Shown here piece by piece: positions 8,858 through 16,578 of a stretch of 64,000 nucleotides of DNA. Where the stretch lies: contig NZ_CP018836.1 of NCBI RefSeq assembly GCF_002196515.1, positions 496,001 through 560,000 of the forward strand. Direction: 5' to 3'. Within the stretch, counting starts at the first letter, position 1; the number at the start of each line of letters is the position of its first letter. The position numbers and the translations under genes are program-made. The notes beneath the pieces are model-generated. The model worked only from the letters and a program-made list of their open reading frames with translations, did no database searches and was not told the DNA's origin. The stretch comes from Vibrio gazogenes (GTDB lineage Bacteria; Pseudomonadota; Gammaproteobacteria; Enterobacterales; Vibrionaceae).

Positions 8858-9328
8858 TTCATCCATGAATTTTTACCCTGAGTACATCGATCAAGCTGGC
8901 TTCTAAAATGTCTCACCCAATCCAAATCAACCACCCAACCAAGAAAACCATTCATGGAAGAATGGTTAGGCTTTTCAGGGCAGGACGACCGTAAAAGGCG
9001 GTTCTGGACAACGTGCGACGCCGTCAAACAAAAAAGATTTTCTGGTTCGTCTTTCATCTCTGAAAGATAAACTGACGCACAGAGCTCAGAAGCCTCTGAA
9101 ATCGAGAAACTCAATTGTGCGTCAAATTTGGGTGCCGGAGGCTGGGAAGGTAAGAATAATAAGCTGCTGGTTTGGTGCGTAATCACTTTCTTCGATTTCA
9201 ATAGCATCTCCGAAAGCGCCCCAGGTACTTTTGCCCAGCAGCAAAAGTACCCAAAAGTGCCTGAGTTTAAGTTCAGCGTACATGATCAGGGTCGCTTTTA
9301 TTCGCTCCTGCTCACGAAAAGCTAAAAA
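8858..9328 (+). repeat. Structured intergenic repeat, copy D (complete 471-bp unit)
   Basis: This is the only complete unit seen. It runs from TTCATCCATGAATTTTTACC to the next occurrence of the same string at 9329. In order it holds the ATTCAT/ATGAAT palindrome, CCATTC/GAATGG, the CTTTT-CGGGC arm, TCTTTC/GAAAGA, TGACGCACA (9073-9081) with TGTGCGTCA (9116-9124), and the 11-bp hairpin GGTACTTTTGC (9224-9234) with GCAAAAGTACC (9241-9251). Minus-strand frames of 71-118 codons cross the unit but shift between copies and are not treated as genes. Confidence 0.85.
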
Positions 9329-9640
9329 TTCATCCATGAATTTTTACCCTGAGTACATCGATCAAGTTAGCTTCTAAAATGTCTCACTGAATTCAAATCA
9401 ACCACCCAACCAAGAAAACCATTCCGGGAGAATGGTTAGGCTTTTCCGGGCAGGACGCCCGTAAAAGGCGGTTCTGGACAACGTACGACTCAGCCAAACA
9501 AAAAAGATCTTCTGGTTCGTCTTTCATCTTTGAAAGATGAACTGGCGCACAGAGCACCAATGCCGCTGAAATCGCAGAACTAAATTGTGCGTCATATTTC
9601 AGAGCCGGAGGCTGGGAAAATTAAGAATTGAGAATGAAGA
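9329..9640 (+). repeat. Structured intergenic repeat, copy E (3'-truncated)
   Basis: This copy repeats the first two thirds of the unit. The hairpin CCATTC/GAATGG has a smaller loop (CCGGGA in place of ATGGAA), CGGGC/GCCCG is fully paired, and CTTTC/GAAAG is intact. TGGCGCACA (9543-9551) pairs with TGTGCGTCA (9596-9604) through a G-U. Similarity fades after about 9640, before the terminal hairpin. Confidence 0.8.
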
Positions 9641-9678
9641 TCCCGCGGTTTAACCGCACTCAAACATCAGGATAAAAA

Positions 9679-9768
9679 AGAAAAGGCTGGTTAGCTAAGC
9701 AAGGCAGGAGATTGATAACCTTGTGTTTTTCTTAGGGGGACGAATTAATGACTAACCAGCCATGTATT
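9679..9768 (-). ncRNA. Branched stem with T-tract: elaborate terminator or small structured RNA
   Basis: GGCTGGTTAG (9685-9694) and CTAACCAGCC (9752-9761) are perfect complements. Directly inside them CTAAG pairs with CTTAG and CAAGG with CCTTG. One arm (9685-9704) is continuous while the other is interrupted by loops of 7 and 16 nt. Read on the minus strand, the structure ends in TTTTCTTTTTT, so it can terminate the leftward tct/usp transcription unit, whose last gene stops at 9810. The bulged arm is unusual for a plain terminator, so a separate small RNA is possible. Confidence 0.5.
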
Positions 9769-9809
9769 TTAAGATAACCGATGAACCTGTCGTCAAGCTG
9801 ACATCATAA

Positions 9810-10661
9810 TTAGCTCATCATCCATAAAGGCACATCAGCACGCATCAATAGCTTCTGAGTCACACCACCAAATACTTTTTGATGCAGTTTTTGGTGGGCG
9901 AAAGCACCGGACACAATCACATCAGCATTGATCCCGGCGGCAACTTCTAACAGTTGCGACCCCGTATTCCTGCTTTTATGCGCGAATGTAATGCAATCAA
10001 CTTCGATTTTATGTCGGGCCAGATAACGGACTAAATCAACTTGAGTCGGTCTTTTCGACAGGTATTTTTCACTGGTGACGACAACGACCTGCTTCGCTCT
10101 TTGCAGTAAATGCAATGCACTATTGACCGAGTTTGCACCCGGTTTGTCACCGTTCCAGGCGATCATGATCGTCTCTGGTGCGAAGTGTGTTTGCTCACGG
10201 GGCATCACTAAAATCGGTTTACCACCATGACTGACCGCCGTCTCAAAACTCACACTGGTTTGTCCGTTGAGAGATTGAGGAATAATAATCACATCGGAGA
10301 CTTTCGCCCACTCGGCAACAACTTCACCCCGATAACCGAAAATATCATGCCATTTGGCACTGACTTGATCCGAATCGATGATTTCGTCCTGAATGCCCAG
10401 TTGCTGGCATAAGCGTTCAAAGATCTGTTTGGCTTGTGTCATATCATCATGGACATAATCACGAACCAACTTATCGATCTGGTCGTAAAATTTCCTTGAA
10501 ACTAAACGCTGTTCGCTGGGCATGAATTTCTCTGCGCCAACTTGTGCATGTAACACGTCTAAATGAGCATTGAAGAATTTAGCAACATTGAGTGCGCCCT
10601 CTAACCGTTGTTCACCGTGTTCCTGAGAAGCAAACGGCATAATGATAGATTTAATTGGCAT
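9810..10661 (-). CDS. Universal stress protein, tandem UspA domains
   Basis: The 283-residue cytoplasmic protein is built from two Usp domains. The first starts MPIKSIIMPFASQEHGEQ and the second near residue 157 with ETIMIAWNGDKPGANS. The second ends with the ATP-binding type signature GAFAHQKLHQKVFGGVTQKLL. It is the last gene of the leftward tricarboxylate transport locus, only 12 bp downstream of tctA, with a good AAAAGGAGT ribosome binding site. Association of usp genes with TTT transporters recurs in proteobacteria. A stress or regulatory role is inferred from the family; the exact role is not evident. Confidence 0.85.
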   Translation of the reverse strand: MPIKSIIMPFASQEHGEQRLEGALNVAKFFNAHLDVLHAQVGAEKFMPSEQRLVSRKFYDQIDKLVRDYVHDDMTQAKQIFERLCQQLGIQDEIIDSDQVSAKWHDIFGYRGEVVAEWAKVSDVIIIPQSLNGQTSVSFETAVSHGGKPILVMPREQTHFAPETIMIAWNGDKPGANSVNSALHLLQRAKQVVVVTSEKYLSKRPTQVDLVRYLARHKIEVDCITFAHKSRNTGSQLLEVAAGINADVIVSGAFAHQKLHQKVFGGVTQKLLMRADVPLWMMS

Positions 10662-10673
10662 GCTGTACTCCTT

Positions 10674-12650
10674 TTAACCTAGCGGCCACGGTAGTGAAAC
10701 GCTTTCTTGTAATAAGCCGATTGGCAAATCAAGCATCATGATGTGGGTCAGACCGAGCAAGAAACCCACGGCTGCGATGGTGACAGTTAATGCTCGCCAC
10801 AATCCCATCCCGGCTTTGTTCATTAAAAATGCACAGAAAAATAACGTAATTGAGATAACGTATCCGACGAAATAGCTGCCAATGATCAATCCGGCTATCC
10901 AGTAGATATAATGCATCACTGATGCGGTATGACTGTCATAAGCGTATCCTTGGACATATTCGTGATCATAACAGACCGGTGATCCTTCCGGACGAGTCAG
11001 AAGCTGCACAACCACAATGGCGGATAAAAACCACATCCCACTCGCGACGACGGTCGGAAAGATGCCGCCCAAAAAGCTGTGCTGGTTGCTGTCATAAATG
11101 CCATATGCAAAAACAATATTCACGAGGATCGCGAATAACACTTGCGGTTTGCGGGTCGGTGCTCTGGCTGCCTTTTCAACGGTGTGATTCTTTTTCATGT
11201 TTTGACGAATCATAAAGACCAGTGAAAAGAGAATGATGGCGCCGATGATCATGACACCGGGACGCAGCAAAAACTCGATACCATCAAATTGAATCGCTTG
11301 GTATAAATAGGTTTCCATGCCCGGAGAAAGCACAAAGCCAATCAGAAAGGCCGGTCTTGGCCAGTCGAATCGTTTCATCAGTACGCCAAGCACACCGATA
11401 CCGAGTAAGGTGACCAAATCAGCCAGATCACGCGTTGCCTGGAAAGCGGCAAAACAGATCACCATCACCATAAAGGGGGCTAAAAGTGCGTAACGAACCG
11501 TCGTTAATTTTGCGACCCAAGGTGAAATAAGCATACATGCAGCTGCACCAAAGATATTTGCCAGTGCAAGCGACCATACAATGGTATATGTGATGTCGAG
11601 ATCTTTGCCGACCATCGCCGGGCCCGGCTCTAAGCCAACCAGAACCATGCCGCCGAGGAATACAGCCATACTGCCTGAACCGGGAATGCCAAATAACAGT
11701 GTCGGAACCAGTCCACCGCCTTCTTTGGCATTGTTAGATGACTCAGGTGCAATCACACCTCTGACATCACCATGACCAAAATCAGGCTTATCTTTCGTGG
11801 TTTGCACCGCGTGACCATAAGCGATCCAATCCACCACACTACCGCCTAAACCGGGCAGTGCACCAACAATACAACCGATCACACTGCACCGCAGTGCCAG
11901 CCATTTATTGGCGAAGAAGTCTTTCACGCCCTGAAACCATCCCGACCCTAATTTGCTGGCATTGGCGATTGGCTTGTTCTGGCGCAAGAGGTCAATAATC
12001 TCCGGCAAAGCGAAAATCCCTAACCCGACCACCACCAACGGGATGCCATCCATCAGATAGAAATTATCGAATGTCATTCGATATTCACCCGTTGCAGGTG
12101 CGCTGCCGACACTCCCTAACAGCATCCCCAAACCGCAGGCAGACAGCCCTTTGACAAGGCTCTTCCCTGCCAGTGAACCAACCATGGTCAGTCCAAGCAA
12201 GGTGAGCATGAAGAGTTCACCGGATCCAAAAGCCAGAATCACAGGGCGTGCAATGAGTACAAACCCGGTCAGAACCACGGCACCGAATAGTCCCCCGAAT
12301 AAAGACGCCGTAAAAGCGGCAGACAGCGCCCGCGCTGCATGTCCGTTTTTAGCCATCGGGAAGCCATCCAGCACGGTGGCTTGCGAACCGCTCGAACCGG
12401 GAATCCCCATCAATACGGAAGTAAAGGTGTCAGACGTTGGGATGACTGCCACCAAACCGATGAGCATCGCGAGCGCAGAAACGGGCTCCATACCATATAA
12501 GAATGGTAGTAATAAAGATAAACCGGCAATCCCCCCCAGTCCGGGGAAAATTCCAATTGCAAGACCCAGCAATACACCACCCAGCATATAAATGAGATGG
12601 TGCAATGTTAAAATGGTCTGCAAAGCGGTCAGCAATTCATTCAACATCAT
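10674..12650 (-). CDS. tctA: Tripartite tricarboxylate transporter, fused TctA-TctB membrane subunit
   Basis: The 658-residue integral membrane protein is longer than a usual TctA of about 500 residues. Residues 1 to about 490 are TctA, with the signatures IGIFPGLGGIAGLSLLLP near residue 32 and GIPGSSGSQATVLDGFP near 82 and a second copy-like GIPGSGSMAVFLGG further on. From about residue 500 follows a hydrophilic stretch and four more hydrophobic segments that correspond to the small subunit TctB. No separate tctB is present in the locus, which supports a genuine fusion. With the binding protein at 12809-13942 it would import a carboxylate by secondary transport. The substrate is inferred to be a tricarboxylate such as an aconitate because a PrpF-type isomerase is next door. 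Confidence 0.88.
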   Translation of the reverse strand: MMLNELLTALQTILTLHHLIYMLGGVLLGLAIGIFPGLGGIAGLSLLLPFLYGMEPVSALAMLIGLVAVIPTSDTFTSVLMGIPGSSGSQATVLDGFPMAKNGHAARALSAAFTASLFGGLFGAVVLTGFVLIARPVILAFGSGELFMLTLLGLTMVGSLAGKSLVKGLSACGLGMLLGSVGSAPATGEYRMTFDNFYLMDGIPLVVVGLGIFALPEIIDLLRQNKPIANASKLGSGWFQGVKDFFANKWLALRCSVIGCIVGALPGLGGSVVDWIAYGHAVQTTKDKPDFGHGDVRGVIAPESSNNAKEGGGLVPTLLFGIPGSGSMAVFLGGMVLVGLEPGPAMVGKDLDITYTIVWSLALANIFGAAACMLISPWVAKLTTVRYALLAPFMVMVICFAAFQATRDLADLVTLLGIGVLGVLMKRFDWPRPAFLIGFVLSPGMETYLYQAIQFDGIEFLLRPGVMIIGAIILFSLVFMIRQNMKKNHTVEKAARAPTRKPQVLFAILVNIVFAYGIYDSNQHSFLGGIFPTVVASGMWFLSAIVVVQLLTRPEGSPVCYDHEYVQGYAYDSHTASVMHYIYWIAGLIIGSYFVGYVISITLFFCAFLMNKAGMGLWRALTVTIAAVGFLLGLTHIMMLDLPIGLLQESVSLPWPLG

Positions 12651-12808
12651 TGAATCCTTATAATGTCACATTGCAATATTAGTTTTTGAAATAATTGGCA
12701 TATCAACAACGCACTGAATATAGAGACAATGCGCCGTTATATGCTTCATTGAATAAAGTTCTGTCGAATATCGATCGACGAATAATTAATATTGATGAGT
12801 CAGACGGA

Positions 12809-13942
12809 TTAAAGTCTGGTGTTGTATTTTTCCTTCAACCATTTCGCCACCCATTTTTTACTATTTTCATCTAAAGAAAGAATGGCATTGACCGCTTGAT
12901 CCATTTCAGTGCCTGTCAGCTGTTGATAATTACCCAATATCTCTTTGGCTCGTTTTTGAAAATCGGGTTCAGCGACTAATTTAATCATGGCATCACGCCA
13001 TGCATCCTGAACGTCTTGCGGCGTTGACTTGGGTAAAAAGAAAACTTTCTGAGCAACAAATCCTGCGATAAAGAATGAACGCCAGACTTTGAAACCTTGT
13101 GAGCTATCGATATCCCCTTTCGCAAGTTGATACACTTCACCGAAGTGAGGCAGATCCGGGAAATTGGGATCCCGTTGCAGATGGCCTTGATCATCGACGA
13201 CACCGAAACTGAACAGCGGAATCGCTTTCCCTTCTTTAACCAGCGGCACGACTTTTTTCAAATAGGCAGAACTGGTTTGTGAATCGATATTGACTTCGCC
13301 TCTTTCGAATGCCAGTCGACCTGCACCACGCCCTTTCATGCCAAATACCGCCTGAACATCGGCACCGATTAAATCTAAGGCCAGTAGCGGGACCAGATCG
13401 ATCGTTGTCGCGCCCTGACTCGCATATTTGAATTGCAGCTTGTCCAGATTATTCACAAATTGCTCGGCATTCTTGATGCCTTCATCTGCGGAGATATAAA
13501 CAACGCCCCCTGTTGGTGTGGCGAGAACCGGTGTCCAATCGTTGTAGTCGTATCTGACACGACGGTCATTGAGCAGATATGTGTAATGCGTCGATGCCGA
13601 GCTTGCCAGAACATCCAAACCATTGTCACTAGCACGTCGGGCAAATTGGTTTGCGCCTTTGGTGGAACCCCCACCGGGAATATTGCGGATCACCACCACG
13701 GGATTACCGGGAAGTGACTGTGAAAAGTAAGGGCCGAAGAAACGAGCCCAAGTATCTGTACCGCCACCTTCTTTATAAGGAACTGTCACTTCAATCCGTT
13801 CATCTTCAAAACTGACCGATTGTTCATGACTGCTCGCTTGTGCATTCCCTGCTGATGTCAGACAAAATGTCATGAACACTGTGGATACTATCTGACTGCT
13901 GACACGGAATACGTTTTTATTAAAATGATTGCTAAGCAGCAT
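12809..13942 (-). CDS. tctC: Tripartite tricarboxylate transporter substrate-binding protein
   Basis: The 377-residue precursor has a signal peptide (hydrophobic VSTVFMTFCLTSAG, cleavage near AQA at about 36). It has the TctC/Bug family start of the mature domain, RIEVTVPYKEGGGTDTWARF, where other members read VPFAAGGGTD. It binds the substrate in the periplasm and delivers it to the TctAB subunit. AAGGAGG lies just upstream of the ATG. About 160 bp separate it from tctA, and about 320 bp containing a palindromic repeat separate it from prpF, so it may have its own promoter. Confidence 0.88.
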   Translation of the reverse strand: MLLSNHFNKNVFRVSSQIVSTVFMTFCLTSAGNAQASSHEQSVSFEDERIEVTVPYKEGGGTDTWARFFGPYFSQSLPGNPVVVIRNIPGGGSTKGANQFARRASDNGLDVLASSASTHYTYLLNDRRVRYDYNDWTPVLATPTGGVVYISADEGIKNAEQFVNNLDKLQFKYASQGATTIDLVPLLALDLIGADVQAVFGMKGRGAGRLAFERGEVNIDSQTSSAYLKKVVPLVKEGKAIPLFSFGVVDDQGHLQRDPNFPDLPHFGEVYQLAKGDIDSSQGFKVWRSFFIAGFVAQKVFFLPKSTPQDVQDAWRDAMIKLVAEPDFQKRAKEILGNYQQLTGTEMDQAVNAILSLDENSKKWVAKWLKEKYNTRL

Positions 13943-14103
13943 AGCGCCTCCTTCTTTTACAGTATGATTTAATCTCTATCGCGGCAGAGCGATGGGGTCA
14001 CCGTAAAGATTCAAGCTGTCACCAAACTGACATACCTACATATTATTAACAATATTGATACATAGATCGCGCGATTGAGCCCAATCGCCGGAGACAGCCG
14101 GAA

Positions 14104-14276
14104 TCGGCTAAGCGATATACCCAAATGACCTCAGATGCAGTTTCAGCGAGAATCACTGGGCTCAGAGGCAAGGCAGAGATTTGAGTCATAGCCATTCTAT
14201 GGCGAGAATCTCTCACGCAGTCTCTGAGTTCAGTGAACTCGCCCTTCGGGAGTGCATCTTGAGGTTACTTGGCTAT
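14104..14276. repeat. Vibrio-type palindromic repeat element
   Basis: The outer arms ATATACCCAAATGACCTCAG (left) and CTTGAGGTTACTTGGCTATA (right) are imperfect inverted repeats of about 26 bp. Inside are the stems GAGATT/AATCTC around CATAG/CTATG. It resembles ERIC-like intergenic elements scattered in vibrios. Its right end reaches into prpF: the last codons and the TAA stop of that gene lie within the right arm. Single arms of the same element occur near 15490-15514, 48238-48286 and 52172-52200. Confidence 0.7.
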
Positions 14277-15332
14277 ATAGACTTCTCCTTTAAAGAGTGG
14301 TCTTGCTGTTCTGACTAATGCGGCTTGCGCAATCACAGGTTCAGATTCACCTGCAAGCAAAGTAAGTTTCACGTCGATTTTTCCGCTGGGATGTTCAATG
14401 CTGACAAGTTCTGAGGAGATTTGGGCTTGCTGGTGGGCCACCGTGCCTTCAATCAAGCTCGCAGCGCCGACACAGATTGCCCCGGTAACCGCGTGGCTGG
14501 CATGGCAATTATGCGGCACGAGGTAACGAGAAGTAATGGAGCCTCCCGCATGAGGCGGAGAAACAATGGCGACTTTGGGGATGACACTGCCCCGGACATC
14601 CCCTAGCCCCATGCGCTCACCGGCGACGAGACGAATCGATTCAATTCGACTGAGTAAATCAGGGTTACTGTCGATGGCCGCTTTGGACTCGTTGCCGACT
14701 AAACCCAATGCTTGAGCAGGGATATGGACCATCGGGACGGCGGCATCAACACAACTGACTTCAATATCATGGATGATTTCTTTGGTTGATCCGGTGGGGA
14801 ACAGTTTACCGGTTTTCGCGCCACCGACATTTAAAAAGTTCAGTAACACGGGAGAGCCCGTCCCGGGTACCCCGTCGATTGAGGTATCACCATCAAATTT
14901 GAGTGTTTTATCAGGCGTTTCAGCAGTCACTTCGATAATCGTATTGGTATTCACGTTTCGAACACGAACGGTTGTCGAGCCTTCAGTTAATTCAATTAAC
15001 CCTTTTTCTGCCGCGAATGCGATAACACCGGATAAGATATTGCCGCAAGACGGTTTGGTATCGACGACTTTTTCTTCGACACCGACTTGGACAAAAAAGT
15101 AGTCCAGCTCAGCCTCCGGTGACTGCGACAGCGAGATAATACCGACTTTACTCGTTAACGTTGTTCCGCCGCCAATGCCATTAATTTGCTGGGCGTCACC
15201 GGATCCCATAATCTGAATCAGTAACGGATCTCTTTCTTCAGGAGATTGGGGCAGATCACTTGCCAGAAAATAGGCACCTTTTGATGTGCCACCACGGATC
15301 AGCATACAAGGAATAAATCGGGAATGTGTCAT
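14265..15332 (-). CDS. PrpF family isomerase (aconitate isomerase / oxalomesaconate tautomerase type)
   Basis: The protein has about 355 residues when started at MTHSRFIPCML. An upstream in-frame ATG at 15407 exists, but AAGGAGCTC lies just before 15332 and the family starts here. PrpF-like folds shift the double bond of methylaconitate, aconitate or 4-oxalomesaconate. Motifs: MLIRGGTSKGAYF at the start, the cysteine in TKPSCGNILSGVIAFA (a catalytic position), and the second half with NCHASHAVTGAICVGAASL, where the family has its second conserved Cys. No prpBCD or gal genes are nearby, so a role in converting the tricarboxylate imported by the tct system is the best inference. The C-terminus ends within a palindromic repeat. 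Confidence 0.8.
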   Translation of the reverse strand: MTHSRFIPCMLIRGGTSKGAYFLASDLPQSPEERDPLLIQIMGSGDAQQINGIGGGTTLTSKVGIISLSQSPEAELDYFFVQVGVEEKVVDTKPSCGNILSGVIAFAAEKGLIELTEGSTTVRVRNVNTNTIIEVTAETPDKTLKFDGDTSIDGVPGTGSPVLLNFLNVGGAKTGKLFPTGSTKEIIHDIEVSCVDAAVPMVHIPAQALGLVGNESKAAIDSNPDLLSRIESIRLVAGERMGLGDVRGSVIPKVAIVSPPHAGGSITSRYLVPHNCHASHAVTGAICVGAASLIEGTVAHQQAQISSELVSIEHPSGKIDVKLTLLAGESEPVIAQAALVRTARPLFKGEVYIAK

Positions 15333-15487
15333 TTTGAGCTCCTTACCATTACGTTCGCTTTCAAGTCCCAAAAGCGGTGGTATCAAGCTACAAAATGAAC
15401 CTGTCAAATCACTGACTCGTCATTCGGTAAAATGTGTTCACGTTAGGCATTTGACGCAGAAAGGCGCTGATTGAAGACACTCTGAAT

Positions 15488-15514
15488 CCTGCATCTTGAG
15501 GTTACTTGGGTATA
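15488..15514. repeat. Single arm of the Vibrio-type palindromic repeat
   Basis: CTGCATCTTGAGGTTACTTG followed by GGTATATA matches the right arm of the element at 14104-14276. It sits directly downstream of the stop codon of the binding-protein gene. Confidence 0.6.
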
Positions 15515-15516
15515 TA

Positions 15517-16578
15517 TCAGTCATAATTTTTCAGGGCATTTTCCCATTCTGTGGTCACAATCTGACGTTTGCTTTTATCAGAAAACACCAAAAGACGGAC
15601 ATCGAGCGGTAATGGTTTCAGTTGCTCTGCATATTGTGCTCGCATATAGGAAGCAGAATTTACCGTATTAATATCAGAGCGGATGGGAGGCATGTTGGTT
15701 TGCTCGGCCATCACCCATTGACCGGAGGATGACAGTAAATAATCGATAAACAGTTTTGCATCGTGGGCATTTTTTGTGGTTCGGTTGATGAGCGCAGTGC
15801 GAATAATCACGGGTGTGTAATCGGACATCGTTGTCATGGTCACGTTATTATTCAGCATTTGCCAGCTCCGCGCGTAAGAGCCTAATATGTTATACGCCAT
15901 CGCAATCTCGCCCTTGCTTAGCGCTGCGAGCATTTCTCGTGAACTATTAAATGTGCGGGCATTATGAGAATTAAACAATTCCAGAAATTGTCCGTAATTA
16001 CGTGCTTGCTGTCGTTCAAAAGACCAGAATAAATATCCGATTCCCACATGGCGAATATCGTACAATCCAATTTTTCCCATCAGCGCGTCACTATAACGGC
16101 GGATAAAAGACAGCAGCTCAATTCGATTGGTGGGCATGGGTTTACCCGCTAAGAATGCATTGTTGAATACAATCACAGCCGGTTCAAAACTAAACCCGAA
16201 CAGCTCATCCCGCCACTGACTCCAAGCAGGCAAAACCAGGTCGTTATATCCGCCGCTCAAGGCTTTTCGTTGATGTTCAAGCGCATAACCATCATTGACC
16301 AGACCAAGCTGTAAATGCATCACCGAACTGATGGTTACATCCGGTTGAGGGGTTTTCTGCTCGCGGATATAGCGGTCGAGATCGTCACTGCTCATCCACC
16401 GATACTGAATCTTGATCTTGGGATGTCGCATGGAGAAGTCATCCAACAGGGGCTTCATTTCTGACAGATAAGCCGCACCAAAGATCCGAATCACTCGCGG
16501 TTGATTTTCACTGGCAAACGCCCCCGAAAAACTCACCCCCACGAATAGTACAAAGCAGAACAATCGTCGGATAATCAT
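15517..16578 (-). CDS. Periplasmic ABC-type extracellular solute-binding protein, linked to the two-component system
   Basis: The start is set at the ATG at 16578 (MIIRRLFCFVLF). AAGGAG precedes it, and its ATG overlaps the TGA of the kinase gene. The precursor has 353 residues. A signal peptide ends near GAFA-SEN, and the mature protein has the type 2 periplasmic binding fold of iron/polyamine-type binding proteins (VIRIFGAAYLSEMKPLLDDF; late LINRTTKNAHDAKLFIDYLL). No permease or ATPase gene accompanies it. Together with the coupling to the kinase gene this suggests a periplasmic receptor that presents a ligand to the sensor. That role is inferred. Confidence 0.75.
   Translation of the reverse strand: MIIRRLFCFVLFVGVSFSGAFASENQPRVIRIFGAAYLSEMKPLLDDFSMRHPKIKIQYRWMSSDDLDRYIREQKTPQPDVTISSVMHLQLGLVNDGYALEHQRKALSGGYNDLVLPAWSQWRDELFGFSFEPAVIVFNNAFLAGKPMPTNRIELLSFIRRYSDALMGKIGLYDIRHVGIGYLFWSFERQQARNYGQFLELFNSHNARTFNSSREMLAALSKGEIAMAYNILGSYARSWQMLNNNVTMTTMSDYTPVIIRTALINRTTKNAHDAKLFIDYLLSSSGQWVMAEQTNMPPIRSDINTVNSASYMRAQYAEQLKPLPLDVRLLVFSDKSKRQIVTTEWENALKNYD

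Noticed and set aside
8597..9337. Minus-strand frames of 71-118 codons in the repeat copies, with shared peptides such as MDEFLAFREQERIKATLIM
   Set aside because: The frames shift or break between copies, overlap the hairpins and have no ribosome binding sites. They look like by-products of a noncoding repeat.
1900..9640. Integron attC sites or an insertion sequence as explanation for the repeats
   Set aside because: No integrase, transposase, attC core pairs or terminal inverted repeats with target duplications were seen.
9685..9761. tRNA or known riboswitch in the branched hairpin
   Set aside because: No cloverleaf, anticodon arm or aptamer core was recognised.
15332..15407. Longer PrpF start at 15407
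   Set aside because: The extension is not family-like and the ribosome binding site points to 15332.
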